From contig JADWOT020000001.1 in NCBI GenBank assembly GCA_036345935.2, positions 25,437,886 to 25,501,885 of the forward strand: 64,000 nt of DNA. The letters run 5' to 3'. Both the position numbers and the translations under genes were made by a program. The notes beneath the pieces were generated by a model that was not told the DNA's origin, searched no databases, and saw only the letters and a program-made list of their open reading frames with translations. This document shows positions 1 to 13,239 of this stretch, in pieces. The DNA comes from Taenia hydatigena (taxonomy: Eukaryota > Platyhelminthes > Cestoda > Cyclophyllidea > Taeniidae). Position 1 is the stretch's first letter. The number at the start of each line of letters is the position of its first letter.

Positions 1-469
1 AATTTGTATGATATGGGGGTGGACATCATGTAGCTTAAAGAAAGCAGTGCTATATGCCATGCTCTCCGAGACGTGATCTTATTACCGCAAATGGCATCAC
101 CCAGTCGTGTGATCCACCACTTCGTGACTACAAATGTTTGCTGCTTTCCGAGGTCTTAGGCGTGTGCGTGTGTGTGCATGAATGGTCTCACGAAAATCCA
201 TGCCATGCTGAAGGAGACTGAAAGCTCCATCAGCGAATCCCCTCCACCGTTATGAATGATAAACGATTGTAAGGAATTATAAAGAAAACATGCACATTCG
301 AAATTGACACAAATAGGGCCTTTTTGCACCTCAATGATAATATGCTTGAAGGTTGAAGTTGAGTCCACCCGCGCAACCCATCACGGATTGCGCAATGTGA
401 GCACGGCAAGGGTGCATTTTAAATCAGCACCAAGGCGTCCCATAGGCTCATTTGAATGTAGCCTATTGC

Positions 470-476
470 TATAAAA
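470..476 (+). promoter_or_regulatory. TATA box of antigen copy 1
   Basis: A TATAAAA sequence lies 33 bases before the start codon at 509. The same heptamer at nearly the same distance precedes copy 2. With the usual spacing of about 30 bases, transcription would start just before the ATG and leave a very short 5' untranslated region. Function is inferred from position and from conservation between the two copies. Confidence 0.65.
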
Positions 477-587
477 GCGTTGTGATTTGTGAGGACAAAC
501 CATTCATCATGCTGAAGACGGTTCTTCAATTCAGTCTCGTGGTATTATTGACCACCCTGTGGGCTGTGAGTGGTGGTGCAGCGAGCG

Positions 588-979
588 GTATGTTCTTTTC
601 AAATATTTCGCTATGATAACCATGCGTAAACAGTACAACTTTCTTCCCTTCTGAGTTTCCTTCAATATTTTCACACCGTAGTCCTAAGCCTATCTTCTAC
701 TAGCATCACGAGATGCATAAAAAGTTGCCACCGTATGTGCTATATCTTCACAAAATTGTGGCTCTGACATAACATTACGTATCAGTAGTAATGAGGTCTG
801 CTAATTATCACCCTATGCGGCACACGCACTGCTTACTTCAGACTGGGTGATGGAATGCGTTTGCATCCTTACACTGATTTCATGATATCGGTTGCAAGCA
901 GTGGACATTTTTGTCATTCAAGGCAAGGTGAAGCGCTAGTAGATTTGCTTAACAATGTGTCCTTCTTGCTTTTTTGAAG
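588..979 (+). other. Intron 1 of antigen copy 1
   Basis: The intron is 392 bases long, with donor GTATGT and an acceptor AG after a T-rich tract. The exon 1 end is phase 1, which is normal for introns that flank FnIII domains. The matching intron in copy 2 is 433 bases. Alignable stretches remain between the two introns, so the copies derive from duplication of genomic DNA and not from retroposition. Confidence 0.7.
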
Positions 980-1717
980 TGTCAGTGGCAAAAAGCCAAG
1001 CGTTGCAATGTCCAAACTTCCGCCTTACTTCAATTGGAGCCGAATTGATACTGATTTCGTTGAGTTAAGTTGGAATGTTGCTCAGTTGGGTAGATGGTAC
1101 GCAAACATAGTTAAGCTCTCTGCAACAGGAATCTCTTACCAATTCGAGGAGCTAGTATCTAATGAAATCTCACATGGAAGCCTGACTCTTAGGAACATGA
1201 GACCTACTTCGACCTACGCGATGACTTTGAAAGTAATATAAATAGTTAGGTTCATTAGAACCTACACCAATGTTATTACAACAGCGTCCGAAGGTCAACC
1301 TGTGCACACACTTCTAATGCATAACTCCACGCTTTATTTGATTGTTGCTTATTTAGTAGCAAGTCATGAAAGCGGATGATAATTTTATTGTTATGCCTCA
1401 ACCAGTAATGTTTATTGCATCGCGCCTCATTGTCCATTTGCATTATCCTTAGCGCCGGAAATCGCTTCCATGACTAACAAACTCACCGAAAAAAGAGCGT
1501 AAGTTGATGCGAAAATTTGAAGTGCTGTCTGCGGAAATTATCACGGCTCATTACTTGTCATCATCGGAATAATCTTTTCCCATTGTAGGCTGCTGCGGTA
1601 AAGGATGCGTGCCAGTCGGCCATCGTTCGCTTCTGCCCAACAATAATGTGACATCTTATATTCAATCACTCTATTATCACAAGCACAAGCTTCTCCTATG
1701 CTTGCTTTTGCTTAAAT

Positions 1718-1723
1718 AATAAA
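1718..1723 (+). promoter_or_regulatory. Possible polyadenylation signal AATAAA
   Basis: AATAAA lies about 340 bases after the read-through stop at 1377-1379 and just before the exon-3 acceptor at 1723-1724. It could end a transcript that does not splice to exon 3. The equivalent bases in copy 2 are changed and have no AATAAA. A six-base A/T-rich motif can arise by chance, so this is weak. Confidence 0.25.
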
Positions 1724-3050
1724 GTCCCGGTAATGGTCACCTCCTCAGTTGGTGGGCGCGTAATAGCTGGCATTTGGCTGGTTACAATTGTAAGCAGCCT
1801 CATGCGGAGGGGCTTAATACCTGCATACATGTGTATCTCTCGCGCAACAATGGACGAATGACTGGGATATCTAGCTACTGTGTAAAAGGAAGGTGAACTT
1901 AGCAGCGTGTAGGCAGCCAAATCACCAAGGGGTCTCGTTTGGCAAAGTTCGCATACCGATATCTTCCGCAAAATCAAGGGCCGGTGGACCAAAATTGACC
2001 ATCATTGCCGCGCCACGTCTTAGTAATCCAAATAATCTTCTTTCCTACTTTTACCATCGCTACAGATGTGTTGCTCTAAGGTGGCCATGTTCATAAAGAA
2101 ACCACACCCAGCGCAGGATATTAAGCAGGAATGCCTTGAAAGGAGATTATAGCTTGATAAGATTGAAGCATCCTCCAAGTGACTACGTATAAGTGCTACA
2201 CCGGAGCGACTCATAGCATGGAAGGCGTTAGAGGGTAAAAGAATTCTCAGTGCTGCTATGCACACATTGAACTTGTTTAAACCTTAAATTGCATGTCAAA
2301 TTGCACCAAGAACAGTAAAGCATTAATAGTCAAATGAATGGGGCTCATTGTGTAAGGCATTTGAAATATGTGTCTGTGTGTACAGCTTGAATCGCTGAAA
2401 AGCATGTCAAAGTCTTGAGCCTTTTCCACCTAAATGAAGCACTGGTCTCAAATCACGAAGCCAACACCATGCACGCTTGCTTCGATGTAGATGCATGACT
2501 AATAGCCACAATGTGAAGAAACAGCGAGGTATTGCTACAAACCATACTGAGGCAGTCAAATTTTCAACATCTAAACCTACTTATTGAGAATTGTGGCCCT
2601 TTGCAGGCGCTTTAATACATGCGCATGCTGTCCACCACCTCAGCTTCCCACACACGTAAATCTCTTACCCTGTATCAGCACCTCCACAGTTACTACATTT
2701 ATCAAGCAACAACCAGGTAGACGCGCGTTTTTATGCCTTTGGGGGACAGAACCAATTATGGGAGTTTAACAGCTCAGATGTCACTGCATAACCCGCCTAG
2801 CCTCTATGTGGTTGACATTAATCTTCTTTGTAAGAAGAGACGCTGTCACTGCAAGGCAGTTTCTTTCACCTTGGGGAGATTATGCCTATTGCGCTCTCAG
2901 GTGCAAATGGTCTCCAAATAGACTCAAAGGCACTTGCTACTGCCAAACACTGGCCATCATCAGCCCAATATTTGCTCCTGTTGACTGGGATAATACCACC
3001 CACTTGACGAAATTATTCATTCACATAATGTTGATAAACCTACTCCGAAT

Positions 3051-4460
3051 TGAGGCTTGTCATATACTGGAAATACAGAGACTGCTTGGTCAAAGCTGAA
3101 CGGTTCCGTTTGCAAAGCTGACTGCATTTGGCACACCCCTGCCGCGTATGCTTGCATCATGTTTCCATAAACTAGAAAGCAAAATACATCGTCTCACCAC
3201 CCTTTTACATCAAAAGCTTACTTCAGCAATAACAAACGATTTGTGAATGGTAGGGACAGCTTACCTTACAAGTCGCATAGCAAAAAGCTTTGCCATGTCT
3301 GGTCTAGTGCAGTGCAAGCATAAAGGATGGCCAATTTGTGCTGAAAGGTAAAAGCGAATGTGCGATAAGTATCTGCAAGATAAATTTGCCCCTGTACAAG
3401 CAATTCATCATCAGGGCTTGACCATTATACTCCATCCATTAAGCAACGCTGACGTTGTCACGCAATGGCTACAGAGCAGCAATTCAGTAGCGCTGCCATT
3501 CATTTTGATGCTAGCGGTACTGAGGTGTTGGGTGATGAAGGAAGGTTGCGTGTGCTGGAACGAAGTCGTGGCGACAAATGTGCTTCCCACTTCTTTACAA
3601 TGAAATTAAGACCCTGATTCAAGCGTGCGGATATACTTAGCTGCGAAGTGAGGGAAAGGCCATTTGCTTGGAGCATAGAGAAGCGTGAAGCGGTGCATAG
3701 CAAAGAGCGATTAAGAGAGTATTCTTCAAAGGTGGGGCATAGAAGGCCACAGTCAATAATAAGGACAACAAATTCGGTAAGTAGGCAAATGGTGACAATG
3801 AGGGCACCACCTGTTAACCACGAAATCTAGAAGGAATCGCATAATCAAATGCGCGATTTGAAAGCAAATCCTTGCCGCTGTTTGTCACTTGCATACCACA
3901 TGGATAAAACTGACGGTGTAGGGTTGACTGCGATGGCAAGAGACAACACTTGCCTCTCTTGGTCTATAAGTGGATTACAGCCATGCAGCCTCAACTCAAC
4001 TTCTTTCAGTCAACAGAGCAGTAGGGCGGTTAGCAAACCATAGGACTAGATCTGCTTCCTTCATCACCACTTTGTTAACGCCGCCTGGCAACTGAGGCGG
4101 GTTTGCATGTCACTCAGCCAGATAACTCTTCTGGGACTACACAAACTGGGCTAGCTGTCATTTGTCACCAATGACCATTGAGCCTCCTTCCCACACGTGC
4201 CAGCTGATTTTGCAACCGCAATCCGGAAGACTCATTTCCCTCCACCTTTTACTTACATGGCTTTCTAACTTCTGTAGCTCGTCACGCCTACCAGTTCTCC
4301 CTCCACCTCGCAACTAGCCCATCTCTCAACCCCGTAGATTCTAGCTAGTCGGCTTGAAGTCGCAGTCCGGACATTAAATTTATTGGCTGATATGGAGGTA
4401 CACAACAACGCTTATCGTCTGTTACCACCACACTATTTACAAAAGAGAAAGCCAATCGAG
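3051..4460. other. Intergenic stretch with no recognised feature
   Basis: No gene, RNA or convincing repeat was recognised here. Short open frames occur on both strands but have no signal peptide, domain or homologue within the window. The part around 4190-4340 is rich in C and T on the plus strand, without a clean tandem period. Confidence 0.5.
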
Positions 4461-7400
4461 TACGCAATGCAATCCGAAAAAGCAAAAAATGGGAAGAAGG
4501 AAATCACTAATCAAGCAAAAGATTAGAACAATCTTGGTCACAAATTTGTGACTAGACATAGATGCCGTTGATATTTTAAGGAAAGCAGGATTTCGCCTTA
4601 AATTTATTTGCTTTAGAGCACTGCCGAACGTCAAGACAGGTAGAACTAAAAAGTCGGTGCTTTGCGCTAAATGAAATGAATATTTAGTCCAACATGATGA
4701 GGCACTTCACAATTTTATGAGTTTTATTCGCCACCTTGTTGCAATCGGATTAATAAGTTTTTTTAGGAAAGAACGGCGAGGATTTGCTTTAAATAGACTT
4801 AAAACATGCGTGCTAAGTGGGTCAAGGCTCAACAATAAATCGGACAGGGGAAGTTGTGGAAGCAGTTGCTGTGCAACAGCTACTACTAGAGGCAATCTAC
4901 TTAAAATGTTTACATCTGAAGATACCTTTGCATCCAAGCCCATAAGTGTGGAAGGTCGAGGTCAATATAAGCCATCCTAGTGCGGACTGTGGTGGGTTGG
5001 AATTTTCTTGCATAAGACGTGGATCAAAGTACCAGTCGAGAGCATGAGAACCCCTGATTGAATCGACGTGTCTGATGTAAAGTGCCGTTGATGCTACCGC
5101 CGAGAACGACTGTTTTAACAGAAATCTTTATTGAGGCCGTAATTCATGTTGGGCTGGCAGGAAATGGATCCGTAAAGTACAGAAAGACTGCCCAGCGTCT
5201 AACATGGCATAGGGGTTATGCGCCAGCTCAATATTGCAATGTGTGGAGATTGACTAAGCCGCGTTGTCAAGTGCAGGGCTGGGCAAAACATTACGCATGA
5301 CGCAAAGACATTAAAGCTCATTTTTTAACTTTAGCCATGGCATTGTTCTGATGCGATTGCAATAATGTCGTCCCAAGTCAATTGTTGTTGTCTACTTTAC
5401 TTACTCTTTGGATAAAGGAAAAGATCCATTTTGACTTTTCAGACATCTAACTCATTGCGCCGAATCGCCAAATGGTGATAGTGGGATAAATGAACGATAA
5501 AGCAGTGCTGGTTAATGCGTGCTTCTCTAAGCTTCTTGTGCTACAAGTGGTCATAATCTTGCTAAAATTTACCTACCGCTCATTAATGTTGCCACTTTCG
5601 GAAACCTTGCTTAACATTGCAGAGATGTCATGAGACCATACAGGGCAAATCCTAAACCATGCCGAAGAGGCAGTATGCGCAGTAAATCCAGTGGCAGGAA
5701 ATGTGGCATGGAGCTCTTCCTTTTGCATATATGAGGAAGATAAATAATATAACCTCGTTTTAATGCCATTAACAAGGCCTTATGAACCGTCTGAAATTGA
5801 ATAGCATACCCACCCACGTCTCGGTTGTGTGGTAGGTTCTGAAGGACCTCAAGCATCCCTGGCATGAGATGCATCTGACGTGGTTTTAAAGCTTGCACGA
5901 GTGCTTGATTTTATCAAAGCAAATGATTTCCTTGGTACATTAACTTTTCTTAACAAAAAATCTCTATGAGCTTAAGTGCAGTGAAATTTATCAACAGCTT
6001 ACCTTTCCCACGATCTTTGCTATGAGTTGCATTTGCCCAGGTGACTATTAAGCCAGACTTTCGCAACAGGATTCCAACCCTTCGTAGAATAACTCCTGTT
6101 CGTCCTAATTTACCTTCCAGTTTTGGCAGAAGAGAGCAGCATACAGGCATGCTTCGAACTCATTCGCATTTGCTGATCTTTGTGAATTATTTGGTACATA
6201 TTAAGTTGAAGTAAGTGTGCACAAACTAAAATAGATGTGACTTAGTCTTTTAATGAACACAAAGGGCTTGTGACTCACCTACAAGAACTTGCACCCAGGA
6301 CACAACTCTTCTTTTGACATAGAAATTCGGCCTTGTAGTGGAACGTTTCTCACTTCAGGACTAAACTTCTTTAAAGTGAAAGAGGGCCTCGATCAGAGTT
6401 TGAACCATCTTAAATTCATCCGCCTGATTATCCTGGTCTTAGACCATTCGTATACCTATCGTTAATTTCACTTTTCAAAGGCCGCAAACTCACACCCTCA
6501 TTGCACCAAAACCGTATAAATGTATTACCAATCGACCCACTTATCAAATCATTTCTCTCTTACTGTCACACTACCCTCAGAACAAGCATTGACCCATTAA
6601 ATGCATCCATTTATCCGCCCAGAGCCCATCCCTCCATTCGCGCAATGTGACATTCTTCATGGATCGCATCTTGATGTATGTGTTCCGGTTGGCAACTAAA
6701 GTTGAGAATTTGGACATAGCAGACATAATATTCGGCAGTAAGTAGAAAAGCTACACCTTCAAAGGATGATATGTGAGCTGATTGAACAAATCGGCTCCAT
6801 TAAACCATCAAGTTCTCATCTTGAAGGTTGTCAAAACCATTGCTTATTGCGGCAATGGCGAGCCTATGGCGGCAAGTGTTCAACAAATCTTGCGAGTTAC
6901 TTTGGAACTCATGGACAAACGCTGTGGGGTGATGCGCGAACAAAACCTTCATAGCTCATTTTCGTTGATCTTTTAATTTCCAAGTGTGTACTATTGTCAA
7001 GTAAGCAGACGGTTTCAAAGCAATGGAGGTGAGGTGAGTGTAGAGATGGTAGGGCGCGCTCTGATTTGCCGCTCCCCCATTACAGAGGCAGGTAAGAAAA
7101 GCTCGTGTGATAAAATCCAGAATTATATAATCTAACAGTGATGCAGAACTGTGGCAATATCTTCCTTCCCCCTCACCTAGTAAATGAAGTGGGAAAGTTG
7201 AAACAATTAGGTATTTCTCTTGCGCCAACCGTGGCAATGTGATGCCTCATCGCCATCAGGGAATCGTCAAACCTGAGGCTAGAATTCCACTCATCAACCT
7301 GGAAGGCCTGCTTCGTTTTAATTACTAGTTCATCACTAAAGTTGTGAAGTGACAAGACGGCAGCTTAAGGAAAGTTCGTTCTCTTAATTACGTGTCTCTC

Positions 7401-9320
7401 TCGATTCACGAGCTTCGAGGTGAAGAGACGTGCCTGGTTCTAGACAAGATTCAGGCCCAAGCGGAATAAGGTGCTTGCTGTGAAAGCAAGCCAACTGATT
7501 TCCAGCTACGCATAGGATTGGAAACATTTGACAAATTCCTCCTTTTTAAGTTAAACCCAATGGAGCGCCACTTTGTGGTTCTTTACACGCATAAAAAAAT
7601 AGCGGGTAGCATACCTCTGCACAGATTTTAGCTTAAGGTGGAGAGTTGGGAATTAGACGCATCAGAGAGGAAGACGGGTGATACTGTGTATCAGGCTTTC
7701 CTAGCAGAACAGCCTACGTAGGAGCATTCGCCAGAGCAGGGAGTCTAGGAATTACTAAAGACCGGTTCTATTTAATTGATCTTTTTAATGAAAAACGACA
7801 TGGCCTTGGTTGGCTAACATTAACGTCACTTCCTATTGTGGTTTATACAGTCCTTAGTGGAGTACTTACGAAAATTCGCAGCATGATGCAACTCTATGTC
7901 AAAGTAGAACCAAGTTCATATGCTTCTGGCTAGGAAGTTCAATGAACTTCCTAGAAGGCATGCGAAGATCAGGGTGAATGATCTTTGCGCCCTACGATTT
8001 GGAGTTAAATCTTGACTAAGCTGAATGACATTTCGGGAGGCAGAAAGCGCATTCATTCATGACGAATGCATTTATTAAGAGACAACTTTCGCATTCCATT
8101 ATTAGGTAAGTTCACCCCATTTGTCGCTTATATGTACCCTGTCAATATTCGAACTGCACTGATTGAGGAGGTAGGGAAGCTCTTTGTTCATTTTGTCGAA
8201 GCGTCGATTATCGCCTTCTACATTCGTGAGCGCAGAGAAATCGCATAAATAGTGTCAACAGAATAAGTAGCATAAGAAGTTGGCATTACAAGGAGAGGCA
8301 CAGATAGGTTCGTTTTACCATGCCCCTCTAGAATCCACACGTTCTGCAACAGCTAATGATCTCCGCTTGTGAATTTCTTGCTCCAGCTGACAAGTGTCTC
8401 GCTTTGTTTTTATCAATCTTGTAGTTCACGGTATGCTCAATGCATAACTGAACGGATTGAAAAGTGATGAAGGAATAGGAAAAAATGGATGCGTGAATTA
8501 ATGAACGGATGGCTGTCGAACTAGACGAATTGCTTATGGACCTTAGGTTTAATGCTGGGAATGTTCATTTAAATGATGTTTTGCGGAAACAAGGGTGGGT
8601 CTAGATTCGTCTTCCTAAATAAAGTCAAGCAAATGACCCCAATTTTAGCTGGGTGCCAATTTTGTATTTTTGATGAAGTGATGAACTGAAGTTGGATGAA
8701 ATGGTAGAAAAAATACTTGGTTCCAAAATAAATTCCAAGAGATGGCGCATTCGTCGTAGAGCATTTTACAGCATTGTTAATTATGAAAAAGAGATGCTTT
8801 TATGCACCTCTATTATATATTGGGAGCTGATACAGAGTAGCTGTGTCGGAGAGTCTAGCACGAGGGTGTGTCGGCCTCTGAAATGCGACCACACTGCCCT
8901 ACGTTTAGGCTGCGACTAACCTCCCACCTTTGGCCCTCAGAATACAGTTAAAGACAATACGCGTTACAGAATTGCGTTAATTAGAGCAGATGGAGAAATG
9001 CGAAATTCGGCAATGTTTGTAGATTGTGTGCCACATTATATGGACTAGGTTCAATGAACTATTGCTTTCTACGTCAAGTAAAGTAATGTAGTAGTTCCTC
9101 AACTTAAACACCGCCTTGTGCTCAGATCGCAACACATTGGAGAGCATTGTATCAGGCGAGCAATCATGCTATCTATAAAATAATGAAATAGCTCATAACA
9201 CATAAGTGGGTTAATGCAAAAATAAATGTTCAATTGTAGTCAAATGCTAGCGATCAATCGCGATAGAATTCATTTGGTGTGACTTCTTTTGTTGCGGAAT
9301 CATGAGGATCGACCTGTGTG
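4461..9320. repeat. Older direct duplication, left copy
   Basis: This matches 35181-40830 in the same orientation. Clear anchors are 4461-4650 with 35182-35345, 5075-6660 with 36950-38570, 7604-8400 with 38594-39400, and 8480-9320 with 39960-40830. A 225-base sample near 5080-5300 differs at roughly one base in nine. The copies differ by several large indels: 4650-5060 is replaced by about 1.6 kb in the spacer copy, 6690-7603 is absent there, and the spacer copy has an extra stretch at about 39490-39950. No coding region is supported in either copy. Open frames such as the one at 5611-5898 (minus) have a related frame in the other copy, but their lengths and ends differ. Confidence 0.85.
6690..7603. 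other. Segment present only in the left copy of the direct duplication
   Basis: Homology with the spacer copy stops near 6680 (spacer about 38570) and resumes at 7604 (spacer about 38594). Roughly 0.9 kb is therefore inserted here or deleted there. I see no terminal inverted repeats, target-site duplication or transposase frame that would make this a transposon. Confidence 0.5.
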
Positions 9321-9379
9321 TGTGCTTTTTACAGAAATCCAGCACAGATGAAGGCCATTTAAGTTTCAACATTTTTGAC

Positions 9380-11700
9380 AGCGAGTGCTATTATCTCAAA
9401 AACCTTGTTACAATAGTGCGAGTACAGCCTAAAAGAAGTCGAAGAATCGCTTCAATTACGGTTTCCAGATTGATGCACAAGAGCTTACGCATTTCAGATT
9501 CTTGGTCTACGGCGACCTGCCCTAAAGTAACATAGAAACTGCCTCACAGACCACTACGGCTTCCTCTCCTTTATATATTCAGGAAGGTCCTTTTATTGCA
9601 TTTTGCATACCATTAGTAATGTTCCACCATTGGTCACGATTTCCATTAGAATTTTCTGAGTAACCTTTCCTTTTGCGGTTGTTTTGATGCAAATCTGTCG
9701 CTAAATCAAAGACTTATAACATTAAAATTCCAGCACACCAGATTTTGCACTGGTCATCAAACGTTTCGATAGATGCAATACAAATTTATGCTTCGTCGTT
9801 CTTGGTCGTATCACAACTTTACTGCGTTGCACTTCGCATTCAGCTCCAATCACCTGCTCATGTTTACAAATCCACATTGTGGTGCATTACTGATGGCATT
9901 TTATTTTACAGACGCTGAGACCGACATCTGATGGAGACTGTCGATCACGTGAATTTGTCTTGGAAGATTCTTTGAAACATTACGGTTCATAGCTCCATGC
10001 ATCCAACAACATCTCATCTGTCACCCGGTAGAGCAAAGCATTAACAAGCTTTCTACATGAAACAGGGATTGTCCTTGTCAAAACATCGTCTCTACATCCT
10101 TAATCAGGTGTCAAAACTTGGCCAAGTGCCTGTAAACAGCACCCATATTTTGCTGTTTTACACAGTAAAGAACATTGAGTCATGCATGAAATAGTGCAGC
10201 CGGTAAATGGATCTCACGGCTTTATCGGCAGACGCATACCCCTTACTTGATTTTAGCCATGTTCTTAGTTGATGCAGTACTCACTATACCTCATTTGAGC
10301 TTGAGCGTCTATAAGCCAGTTGACACAAGTCCAAGACTTTGATAAAGGACAACTAATCCAATGGCACCAAAACCATTAAGCTTGGCGGTCAATCGTGGTC
10401 ACTAAGCAAAGAATCACGCAAATAAAAAAATATATGCAGTAACAAATTTTACCTCAGAGCGCACAGCATATGCCACCGCCTTTTTACAAGTCACACATCC
10501 ATGTCACAAATGTTAGCTGTAAGTAATCCGGATCATCACACCATGACAGCGAGTGCAATCATCTTTCAACGCCTAGCTTGTTGCATACCTAAAGGCGAGT
10601 TTTACCAGGGCAAAGCACCCGAGCTAATGCGGGTGGGATTTAGTTATTTTATCGCAACATTCTTTAAACTTATTTTAAAGTTGCTCAATGGATCATTGCA
10701 ATTCGCGTGGCACTGGCTTGCTTGGGAGAGTTAAAGTGCGTTTCTGATAATTTTCCTCAGCATTTATGGATTTCCCTTGTATGATATCAATGGACTCAAA
10801 ATTACTTGCTCGTCCCACTTGCACTGCATTAGCCGTTCGCATTTCATTTGTCACTGCGGTGCGGCTCTTATTTTTGCATTTCCCATTCAAAATCTATGAG
10901 CAGATTATAATTATAATGTTTTTTTGCTTTCTAGTCGCTCCCTTTTATGCAAAAAGACAATTAACTGGAAATCTGTGAATCGATGATGTGCAATATTTGG
11001 CATACGGCATTTAATCTTTACTATCAACGATGCTCTTGCAAATGTTGCTCACAAATATAACTATATTTCCCATTGCATAGTAGGCTAATGAACTGGGAAT
11101 CGTGAAGTGATCGCCTGCACATCCTCCTCAGTATGAAAGTCTGGAAGCGGTTTGCTTGCATTTGCACCTCGCTTCTCTTACTTCACCGTGCTAAATGCCG
11201 AATAATCGATGTAACATCCAAACGCATTTCAGATCTTGTTCCAGTCTTCAAACGTTTTAGTGGTTATGATTTATGCATCATTTTGCATTCTTAGCCAAGA
11301 CACAGCTTTAGTTTTGCCTTTCTTTGCATCCCAAAACAGGCAACGCGTTTCAGCTTCTACCAACTGCGGTGCCGCCATTCAAGTAGTAGACACGTTTTAA
11401 CATCTAAAAATATCGGTGATTGAAGCCTATAGCAAGTAGTGCGACTTCGTTTCTGTCATACCTTTGCTAAGAGTCACTTTGAACCCATTATATGATCCAT
11501 CACACTTTGCACTTCTAAATCAAACCTATCAGCTCTCCTGTCAGTCGTTTTGGTAAAAGCATTGAGAGAAATCCCATGCAACATTCACGCACAGATCCCC
11601 GCATTTGTTAGCTTGATATTAATGGCTTTCGTTCCATATCATCCCTCTTATACCACCACAGTAGCAAAGTTTATCATAGGTTGATGTCACTAATTTGTCT
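9380..11700. repeat. Degenerate repeat block A
   Basis: The stretch 9420-10740 aligns with 13240-15370 in the same orientation; for example 9460-9540 aligns with 13300-13370, 9855-9930 with 13700-13780, and 10270-10720 with 14945-15365. Within it the core of the degenerate unit (a CTTTGAACCC.TCATATGATCCATC-like sequence followed by a GTCA.TCGTT...AAAGCATT-like sequence) recurs near 9972, 10665 and 11471. A second conserved part, GCAGTAA.A..TTT....CAGAGCGCACAGCAT, lies near 10435-10475. Open frames here carry no recognised domain. Confidence 0.6.
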
Positions 11701-12029
11701 GTCAGATTTTGGTAACACGTAAACTAAGCCTCTTGGAAAACTAGGTGCTTTGCTTCCACAGTTTATAATCCGTGGTCCCACCGCTGCATGAGATGGGTTG
11801 CATTTCACAAACAAGTCACCACGACCGCCTTCTTTGATGTGTATGGACGTGCAAAATGACATCCTTGTTATTGTGCACTGCAAAACGCTTCTGCCATGAT
11901 GGCTCTCACTTCATCCTCATTTTGTGCGAGAGCCTCCTCCTGTAATGCTAGCTCTCTAAAACTAACCAGTGGGGAGACGAAGTAGCTTTCTGGAATGAAT
12001 GCAAAACATAACTCCAGGAACAAAGTATA

Positions 12030-12600
12030 AATCAATAAACCGAAACGAACCAAAGTGATCCATATGCAAGGTTTAAAATGCTTATAAGTCAATATTACCA
12101 GTAGATGCAAATTAAAGCCTTCGAGGACAGGGCATCACTGCGGGTGATGCCAAGAATATTTCCGATGGGAAACACCATTAAACGTCAAAAGACACCAATC
12201 GGTTTACCATAATCTAAGAAGCTTACATGAAAATCCACTCACGTTGTAGTGGTCAACGTAAACACGCAAAACTGGAACCATGAAGGGCGACGTGACGTTC
12301 GATTTCCCCCCCCGAATAAGTCCTCAATGGTGTCGTTCGAGACACTGTGCTGCTTGGCTATCGGGATTTTAATGGTCTCTAGGCCTTTTAATTTTCATAC
12401 CACCACACACTGTGTCAGATTTCAAAGCTGCAAAGTATATTGTTATGCACTTTTCTTCCTAGAGTTTAAAAGGCTGCTTAGCGCTGAAGAGCGACTGGGT
12501 GGCCAAGTGCGTACACACGGAACGTCTTCCACCTTCTAAAAGAAGATTCAAATCGATCAAGCAGGTAAGTAATGCTGCAGAACAAGTGCAGTATGGAAAA
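12030..12600. repeat. Inverted repeat, left copy
   Basis: This matches the reverse complement of about 20420-20985. Paired anchors are the G/C-rich stretch around 12290-12345 with 20670-20740, and 12060-12125 with 20890-20965. Identity is perhaps 80-85%. The two copies are about 8 kb apart. A 96-codon frame at 12249-12539 lies inside but is not kept open in the other copy, so I do not call it a gene. Confidence 0.7.
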
Positions 12601-13239
12601 ATGCTAAATGGAGGCTTGATATTAGCGCAAAACAACAAACAGTGTTTTAAGCGTGATGCACGTTACTTTTTAAATGGGTTTAATATGATTGACCTTTGTG
12701 ACCTTATTCTCATCGAGTTAGTCCACTAAATCCAGGCTGCCAAGCTTCACCATGCATCGGCAACTGTAATTTTTAACAGTACTTGACATTTAGGCAACTA
12801 ACTCTAATGACGAAATGAGGCGTCCCTAATTGTAAACTAATCCTCAAATTCCAACATTTTATTCTGATTTACTAGAAGCAAAATTTTTCTCATAATTTCG
12901 CATAATTGTAAATCAAAGCTAATGGTCAACGCTGCTTAACTCACGTCGGATTTATTGCAAACATGTGAGTTTGCATTGCGCCTCTCAAAAGGTGCATTTC
13001 ACTTGAACTTTAAGCAAGGCGCATGAGCCCATCGACTGCTAGGCCTATTATCGTGTTGCCTCAGCAGCTGCTCTCTTGAAGTTAAAGACATGACCCTCAC
13101 CTACAAACATGCACATTTCACTGGCAAAACTCAGCGAGGACTTTTAGCTCACTGATGTCAGCCATGTTGATGCCTTATTTGGTTGCCCAAAAGAAATGCC
13201 AGGTTTATCTAACGAAAAACCCCTTTACGATTCTCTTAA
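12601..13239. other. Stretch with no recognised feature
   Basis: AT-rich DNA between two repeat blocks. I see no gene, RNA or clear repeat. Confidence 0.5.

Larger units (their letters stand above)
509..1861 (+). pseudogene. Oncosphere-antigen-like FnIII gene, copy 1 (broken)
   Basis: Exon 1 is 509-587 and encodes a start, a hydrophobic signal peptide (MLKTVLQFSLVVLLTTLW...) and a phase-1 end before the donor GTATGT. Exon 2 starts at 980 after a T-rich tract and AG. It encodes one FnIII domain with the expected W, L..SW, and GSLTLRN.RP.STY motifs. Two lesions break it relative to copy 2. One A is missing from the run at 990-994, which shifts the frame and gives a stop at 1066-1068. In the original frame a TAA at 1239-1241 replaces a lysine codon of copy 2. 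Exon 2 would end at 1293, where the donor is GTCAAC, weaker than GTAAGT in copy 2. A frame-compatible third exon, 1725-1861, encodes a hydrophobic tail (VIAGIWLVTIVSS). Read-through instead of splicing reaches a stop at 1377-1379. The architecture is that of the taeniid EG95/45W/TSOL16 host-protective antigen family; the exact member cannot be named. I am confident it is a pseudogene unless the assembly has base errors here. Confidence 0.82.
1..3050. repeat. Older inverted duplication, left copy (carries antigen copy 1)
   Basis: This block matches 46090-49243 in reverse complement with many substitutions and small indels, perhaps 80-88% identity by eye. Anchors run along its whole length. The stretch around 30-100 matches the complement of about 49135-49215. 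The TATA box and signal-peptide exon match 48746-48629. The FnIII exon matches 48195-47795. The stretch at 2330-2400 matches about 46800-46850, and 2584-2921 matches the complement of 46281-46583. Homology still holds at base 1, so the block probably extends beyond the left edge. It fades near 3050. The antigen gene is the only recognisable gene in it. The 1.1 kb after the gene has no supportable coding region. Confidence 0.85.

Noticed and set aside
160..180. GT-rich run resembling a microsatellite
   Set aside because: Only a few interrupted repeats, too short to list as a tandem repeat.
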